Shown in pieces: positions 15,316 to 19,833 of a stretch of DNA of 19,833 bases (position 1 is its first letter; every line of letters begins with the position of its first letter). Source of the DNA: Comamonadaceae bacterium (GTDB lineage Bacteria > Pseudomonadota > Gammaproteobacteria > Burkholderiales > Burkholderiaceae_C); the NCBI GenBank assembly GCA_947458415.1, contig CANGZG010000026.1, forward strand, positions 1-19,833. The letters are read 5' to 3'. The notes beneath the pieces are model-generated. The model had not been told where the DNA came from, did no database searches, and saw nothing but the letters and a program-made list of their open reading frames with translations. Both the position numbers and the translations under genes were made by a program.

Positions 15316-16692
15316 ATGGTTGGCAGAATTTTTTTACTTGTCATTTGGATGACCTTAGGCGCTTGTGCGGGTCTGTTAATTTCACCTTCCGCTCACAAAA
15401 ATTTTGAATTCATTGCCTCGGGAATGATCGTGTCTTTGGTGCTGGCACATGTCATCAGTGGGTGGCAGGAAGACAGGTTTTTGAACTGGCTTCAACAACC
15501 GACGCTGGATACCACGCAAAAACACGGCGCTTTTTGGGCAAGTGCTGCAGACCGAATTGTCAGACTGCTCAAGAACAAGGAAGCCCAAAGACTTGCCAGT
15601 GAAGACAGCTTGCGCCAATTTTTGGCTGCTATTCAAGCCTCACCCCATGGTGTGATCATTTTGGACAAGGACACGCGGATCCAATGGAGTAATCAGACGG
15701 CTTCAGAGCATTTAGGCTTAGACCCTAAACTTGATTTGCAGCAACTCATTGGAAACATGTTGCGTAACCCCGTGTTCAGCGATTACGTCAATTCCAAGAC
15801 GTTTGATCACGAAGTCATCATCGAAGGCAGAGACCACCGCATCGACAGCCCTCACAAAGTGGGTGTGCAGTTATTTCCCTATGGAGACGGCAGAATATTG
15901 CTGCTGTCCCGTGATGTGACATTGATTGAACAAGCAGAAACCATGCGGCGCGATTTTGTGGCCAATGTATCGCACGAGATCCGTACACCTTTGACCGTGC
16001 TCGCTGGTTTCATTGAAACTTTGCAGACCTTGCCTTTGTCCAATGAAGAACAAGAAAAGTATTTAACCTTGATGTCCAACCAAGCCTTCAGGATGAAGTC
16101 TTTGGTGGAGGATTTGCTCACTTTGTCCAGAATTGAAGGCAGACATCTGCCCGGTCAGCGTGAATGGGTGTCTGTGAAAAAGATCTTCGCGCACATTGAA
16201 GAAGAAGCCGTTGGCTTGTCTCTCAAATTGCACCCTCTGTTACCTGATCGTCAGCGATTGGTTTTTGAACTGCTGAACCAGGATGAGGCAGCCGAAATTT
16301 CAGGCTCTGCATCCGAATTGATCAGCGCATTTTCAAATTTGATCAGCAATGCCATTCGGTACACGCCCTCTGCTGGTGAAATCATTGTGCGTTGGAGCGT
16401 CACTGAATCGGGTGGAATTTTCAGTGTGAAAGATTCGGGCCCGGGCATTGCGCCCGAACACTTTGCCAGGCTGTCCGAACGTTTCTACAGAATTGACCGC
16501 AGTCGTTCCAGAGACACGGGTGGGACTGGGTTGGGTCTGGCAATTGTCAAGCATGTGATCCAACGACACGAAGGCGTGATGGACATCGAAAGCAAAATGC
16601 ATTCAGGCTCTAAGTTTTCTTTGTTATTTCCGATGCACCGTCTGCGTCTTGGAAACCTGCACTCAACGGTTGAGCAAGTTAACGGTATTTAG
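15316..16692 (+). CDS. phoR: Phosphate regulon sensor histidine kinase PhoR
   Basis: This membrane-anchored kinase has 458 residues from ATG 15316. A GTG directly before it (15313) is an equally open alternative start. Two membrane helices lie at about residues 4-22 and 32-50, a PAS domain at about 98-205 (FLAAIQASPHGVIILDKD), then the HisKA domain with the phosphorylated His220 in FVANVSHEIRTPLTVLAGF. The HATPase domain has the N box SNLISNAIRYTP and the G boxes VKDSGPGIAPE and GGTGLGLAIVKHV. All catalytic motifs are intact. It has no large periplasmic sensor domain, as usual for PhoR, which senses through PstSCAB-PhoU. No ribosome site is obvious; a five-codon reading frame (15299-15316) ends on its start. 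Its 3' end overlaps the convergent MATE gene by 14 bp. Confidence 0.95.
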   Translation: MVGRIFLLVIWMTLGACAGLLISPSAHKNFEFIASGMIVSLVLAHVISGWQEDRFLNWLQQPTLDTTQKHGAFWASAADRIVRLLKNKEAQRLASEDSLRQFLAAIQASPHGVIILDKDTRIQWSNQTASEHLGLDPKLDLQQLIGNMLRNPVFSDYVNSKTFDHEVIIEGRDHRIDSPHKVGVQLFPYGDGRILLLSRDVTLIEQAETMRRDFVANVSHEIRTPLTVLAGFIETLQTLPLSNEEQEKYLTLMSNQAFRMKSLVEDLLTLSRIEGRHLPGQREWVSVKKIFAHIEEEAVGLSLKLHPLLPDRQRLVFELLNQDEAAEISGSASELISAFSNLISNAIRYTPSAGEIIVRWSVTESGGIFSVKDSGPGIAPEHFARLSERFYRIDRSRSRDTGGTGLGLAIVKHVIQRHEGVMDIESKMHSGSKFSLLFPMHRLRLGNLHSTVEQVNGI

Positions 16693-18022
16693 AGTGGTTG
16701 ACCGCGCGGGCGATCAACACCATCAAACCCACGCAAACCAAACCAAGCGCAATCACGCTCATTAACCAAAAGGCTGCGGGCGATTGCGTCGGTTGAATAC
16801 TTCCAATACCCTCGTAAGCCAACAGATATCCGCCACTCAGTCCTACCCCCCAGAGCATGGAACCATAGACCAGCATCGGTAAAAAAGTGACCTTGAAGCT
16901 TCTGAGCACAAAAAAACATAAAGTTTGCAACGCATCGCCTATGTGATAAAAACCGACCAGCAGTAACAGTTGCGCTGACAATTTCGCCACTTGATCGTCT
17001 TTTGCATAAATCACTGCAATCTCATCAGAAAAAATAAACAGTATCGATGCCATCAACACTGCTTCTGCGGTGATCAACTGAAACCCAATCACCAACACAG
17101 ACCGCATGTTTTGATAGTTGGCTGCACCAATCCAATAGCTCAATCTGGCACTGATGGCAATCGAAAAGGACAACGGAATCATATACAGCAGCGCTGTCAT
17201 GTTGGCTGCGATTTGGTGACTGGCTGTGGCCATGGTGCCTTGTCTTGCAATGAACAATGCCATCAACGTGAAAGAAGTGACCTCAACCAACACACTCAGT
17301 CCGTTAGGAATGCCCAGTTTCGCCATCTGCTTGAGTTTCTCTGAATCGGGTTGACGCATGGTCTTCCAAATTTCAAATCGCTCATAAATTTCACTTCGCC
17401 ACAGCAGAGCAAATGCGATGAAGCACATGACATAACTCACGATGACGGTAGCCAAAGCGCAGCCTGCGATGCCCATGCCATGGATCCCATCAGTTCCGAA
17501 CGTCAGCACAATGGATAAAGGTATTTTGCAAAGCAAAGCGACAATTTGAATCCATGTGACCAACCTGGGCTTACCAATGCTTTGGTTCAGTGAACTGTAA
17601 AGTCTAAAAAACAAGGCGGCAGGCAAGGCTGCTGCCAAAATTCCCAAATACGACTGCGCGTCAGCCTGTACAGCCACCGGGACTTGCGTCAGGTGCAATA
17701 AAAAATAAGGCGACAGCAAAATCAACGCACCAATCAACGACAAAACCAACCAGACATACAGCGATTGACGCAGTAATTCGCCAATGGCTGAAAATTTCTT
17801 GCCGCCATACAGTTCGGCAAACATGGGCAACAGCGCTTGAATGACACCAATCAGAGTGACATACACCGTCACATAAATCGCTGAACTGACAGATAAAACG
17901 GCCAGTGCTTGCGTGTCGTATTGACCCGCGATGATGGTGTCAGTCACACCAAATGCAACGACTGCGAGTTGACCGACCAGAACGGTTCCTGCATGTTTGA
18001 GGATGGTCCTTCGTTCAGTCAT
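16679..18022 (-). CDS. MATE-family multidrug/cation antiporter
   Basis: This inner-membrane protein (447 residues from ATG 18020-18022) belongs to the NorM-like multidrug and toxin extrusion family. It has about 12 hydrophobic helices in two similar halves. Family features are VLVGQLAVVAFGVTDTIIAGQYDTQALAVLSVSSAI near the N-terminus and LGIPNGLSVLVEVTSFTLMALFIARQGTMATASHQIAANM at the start of the second half, corresponding to the first. Such proteins exchange Na+ or H+ for cationic drugs; the substrate cannot be deduced. The start within the preceding gene (8-bp overlap ATGACTGA) indicates coupling with that membrane protein. An open frame extends further upstream but has no family similarity. 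Its 3' end overlaps phoR. Confidence 0.88.
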   Translation of the reverse strand: MTERRTILKHAGTVLVGQLAVVAFGVTDTIIAGQYDTQALAVLSVSSAIYVTVYVTLIGVIQALLPMFAELYGGKKFSAIGELLRQSLYVWLVLSLIGALILLSPYFLLHLTQVPVAVQADAQSYLGILAAALPAALFFRLYSSLNQSIGKPRLVTWIQIVALLCKIPLSIVLTFGTDGIHGMGIAGCALATVIVSYVMCFIAFALLWRSEIYERFEIWKTMRQPDSEKLKQMAKLGIPNGLSVLVEVTSFTLMALFIARQGTMATASHQIAANMTALLYMIPLSFSIAISARLSYWIGAANYQNMRSVLVIGFQLITAEAVLMASILFIFSDEIAVIYAKDDQVAKLSAQLLLLVGFYHIGDALQTLCFFVLRSFKVTFLPMLVYGSMLWGVGLSGGYLLAYEGIGSIQPTQSPAAFWLMSVIALGLVCVGLMVLIARAVNHSKYR

Positions 18023-19703
18023 GCGAGTCCGATCCAATGCGTTGATAAATTTGTACGGTATCGCTTTTGTCGCCCGGTCGCTGCAGTGTTTTGACGAACA
18101 GCCATTCTTCTGGATCAATCATCCACCGGCTTGTATCGTTGGCAATGGCTTTATGCAGTAGCCATTTGCAGCGATGACTGCTTTGCATCGGTTCAAACGT
18201 GAGGTCACCGTGGAAAGAAAAGCCAGCAACTTGATGTCTGTCCATTCGAGCAAACATCACACATTTGTCTGAACCAATCATGCTTTTCAATTGCGCGGTC
18301 CACGCTTTGTAACTCATGGCGCGGTCTATGAATGGCAGCCACAGTGTCATCAACAGCACCCAGCAAAGCACAACGCCAGTAGCGGGCAAGACCAAACTTT
18401 TCCAGATGGCGGAAGGGTGACGTCCCACGCGCCATGCAATGATTTTGAGCCAAATCAAACTGATGACGACGGCAGCAACCAAGGCCAGAGCATTGAATTC
18501 ATGGACATATCCTGGCACCAGCCGGTACACATTGCGCGCAGGCTGCGCAGGAACACCCGTTTCAAGTGATAGCCAAACGCCCCAGATAGCAATCGCGCAG
18601 GTGGTGAAAAAAATCAATGTAAACCAATCTACCAGCGCTGCGACAGATCGTCGCAGTGTGGGTAGGGAGAAGGCTGCGAGCGCTGCAATGCTTGGAAGAA
18701 CAAGTAACAGTGTTCTGTCTGCATTTGAAGTCAGCACACTGGCCAGTAATGTCACCGCAAACAAAAAAACGGGGAGGGTGAGGTGTTGGGTCCAAACTTG
18801 GTTTCGCCAATGGCCTCGCCATTTCCAAAGTGTCCAAGCGGCCATCGGCCATGCTGGCCATAAAAACCAAAGTAACAGCTCTACATTTTCTTTGAACTTG
18901 GTTTTAAATTGGAACAGATCGACGATTCGCCACTGCCAAAGGTCCAAGTTAGAAGCCATGAAAAGAACGCCAGCCAATGTGCTGAGCATGAGTTGAAGTT
19001 GAATCCGTGTTGATTGCGGGTTTCGCCACCACATGACACACAGACCCGACAGCAGCAGCGTTGCCAATGCAGGTGCACCACTCAGCGCAAGTAACACAGT
19101 CGCAGTACAAGTACCCCACAAACCCTTGCTGGGATAAAACTGCATGCAAGCCGCACCTGCAAAGAACACACACACCCATTGAAGCTGTAAGGCCATGGGC
19201 GTGATTTCATGACTCGGCACCGCCAGTCCAAGACAGGCCAAGTACGCGAGTAATCCACCATCTGCAATCGCTCTTGCGTAATCTTTGGGGTTGGCTTCGC
19301 CACCAAATGCAAAAGCCACGGGTTGTGCTTGTGGATTTCTGGCCAAGAAATAAATTCCCTGCCATAGGCAATACATGCCACCCAAACTCAACAATGAAAA
19401 CACCAGACGCGCAGACAAGTCAGGTGACAAGCTATTCAATGTTTGAATGGCTACCATACCTATCCAATAAGGAAGTAAAGCATCCAACTCAGGCGCCATG
19501 CCCGCCATTTGCAAATGGAACAGTTGACTTTGACCCTGCACCAAACTCAGCATATAGCCCAGTGATGTCAAGTCCATGCTCTTCCAAGGACCGCGATCAA
19601 ACGAGCCGATGAACACATAAACCACGCACATCAACATCAACCAATGCCTGGGCATTCGCCGCACAGCAAGGTTAGAGATGATGGCTGGGGAGGGTGTGTT
19701 CAT
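18015..19703 (-). CDS. Polytopic membrane protein, probable GT-C type glycosyltransferase
   Basis: This 562-residue protein has roughly 10-12 hydrophobic helices up to about residue 455 and a C-terminal soluble, probably periplasmic, domain (about 460-562, from AMSYKAWTAQLKSMIGSDKCVMF). The layout resembles ArnT/PMT-like GT-C transferases that use polyprenyl-phosphate sugars: after the first helix comes an acidic loop, GSFDRGPWKSMDLTSLGYM, with Asp36 and Asp44 where these enzymes keep a catalytic Asp. Similarity is by architecture rather than a firm signature, so the substrate is unknown (lipid A or protein glycosylation are possible). The gene follows the rpmE-like gene and its terminator, and overlaps the MATE gene by 8 bp. 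A weak AAAGG lies just before ATG 19701-19703; Met17 is an alternative start. Confidence 0.6.
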   Translation of the reverse strand: MNTPSPAIISNLAVRRMPRHWLMLMCVVYVFIGSFDRGPWKSMDLTSLGYMLSLVQGQSQLFHLQMAGMAPELDALLPYWIGMVAIQTLNSLSPDLSARLVFSLLSLGGMYCLWQGIYFLARNPQAQPVAFAFGGEANPKDYARAIADGGLLAYLACLGLAVPSHEITPMALQLQWVCVFFAGAACMQFYPSKGLWGTCTATVLLALSGAPALATLLLSGLCVMWWRNPQSTRIQLQLMLSTLAGVLFMASNLDLWQWRIVDLFQFKTKFKENVELLLWFLWPAWPMAAWTLWKWRGHWRNQVWTQHLTLPVFLFAVTLLASVLTSNADRTLLLVLPSIAALAAFSLPTLRRSVAALVDWFTLIFFTTCAIAIWGVWLSLETGVPAQPARNVYRLVPGYVHEFNALALVAAVVISLIWLKIIAWRVGRHPSAIWKSLVLPATGVVLCWVLLMTLWLPFIDRAMSYKAWTAQLKSMIGSDKCVMFARMDRHQVAGFSFHGDLTFEPMQSSHRCKWLLHKAIANDTSRWMIDPEEWLFVKTLQRPGDKSDTVQIYQRIGSDSHD

Positions 19704-19741
19704 TGGCCTTTGCGTTAAGAAAATGGGTCATGCACAAACAA

Positions 19742-19768
19742 AAAAAGCAGCCGTACAAGCTGCTTTTT
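19742..19768 (-). terminator. Rho-independent terminator after the rpmE-like gene
   Basis: AAAAAGCAGC (19742-19751) and GCTGCTTTTT (19759-19768) are perfect inverted repeats with a 7-base loop. Read on the minus strand the stem is followed by a run of seven T. It lies 16 bp beyond the stop codon of the minus-strand gene at the window edge and separates it from the next minus-strand gene. Confidence 0.9.
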
Positions 19769-19784
19769 GTGGCACGGCCCCAAG

Positions 19785-19833
19785 TTACTTGGCGGCTGTT
19801 TTACCGTATTTGTTACGGAATCTCTCAACACGG
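19785..19833 (-). CDS. rpmE: 3' end of a gene resembling ribosomal protein bL31 (start outside window)
   Basis: Only the last 15 codons are present, encoding RVERFRNKYGKTAAK followed by TAA (19785-19787). RVERF followed by a basic tail is the usual C-terminus of bacterial L31, a small 50S subunit protein. A strong terminator follows, as expected for a highly expressed short gene. The tail is too short to tell L31 type A from type B or to exclude another protein. Confidence 0.65.
   Translation of the reverse strand, partial: RVERFRNKYGKTAAK

Noticed and set aside
18982..19381. Cysteine-rich open frames opposite to or overlapping the glycosyltransferase-like gene
   Set aside because: They are alternate-frame readings of the hydrophobic gene; no paired metal-binding pattern and no start signal.
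1..19833. Search for CRISPR repeats, transposases, phage genes, tRNA, rRNA and toxin-antitoxin pairs
   Set aside because: None seen; apart from the palindrome in hrpA, the window is core chromosome.

Overview
The window is a stretch of chromosome from a betaproteobacterium, most likely Burkholderiales and probably near Comamonadaceae. The evidence is the sequence character of the HrpA C-terminus, CysB, PstSCAB-PhoUBR and Ppx, and the gene orders lptF-lptG next to divergent pepA-holC and pstSCAB-phoU-phoB-phoR. I cannot name a genus. Almost all of it is conserved housekeeping and core physiology. I found no transposase, phage gene, CRISPR array, toxin-antitoxin pair, tRNA or rRNA.

Layout. 1-1023 (+) is the 3' part of hrpA (RNA helicase), interrupted in frame by a REP-like palindrome. 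It converges on cysB (1118-2038, -), the regulator of sulfur assimilation. Further right on the minus strand is a tightly overlapping set read lptF > lptG > short sirohydrochlorin-chelatase-like gene (4725 down to 2160), followed by cysB. Divergent from lptF, only 26 bp away, runs pepA > holC > small unknown gene (4752-6956, +). Next are a solitary periplasmic substrate-binding protein gene (7082-8215, +) with its own promoter, and convergent ppx (8212-9714, -), which shares 4 bp with it.

A 369-bp regulatory region (9715-10083) with one good and one weak candidate Pho box separates ppx from the complete phosphate operon pstS-pstC-pstA-pstB-phoU-phoB-phoR (10084-16692, +). PstSCAB imports phosphate, PhoU links transporter state to the sensor kinase PhoR, and PhoB activates the regulon through Pho boxes. 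Ppx on the other side of the same control region hydrolyses polyphosphate, so the region 8.2-16.7 kb is one phosphate-homeostasis locus. phoR overlaps by 14 bp the convergent MATE efflux gene (16679-18022, -), which in turn overlaps an upstream membrane protein, probably a GT-C glycosyltransferase (18015-19703, -). The window ends with a rho-independent terminator and the last codons of a minus-strand gene resembling ribosomal protein L31 (rpmE).

Nothing here looks like a new multigene system. The points most worth checking are the palindrome translated as part of hrpA, the Pho box that faces ppx, the two convergent overlaps that leave no room for terminators, the hairpin between pstS and pstC, and the paired repeats upstream of cysB.
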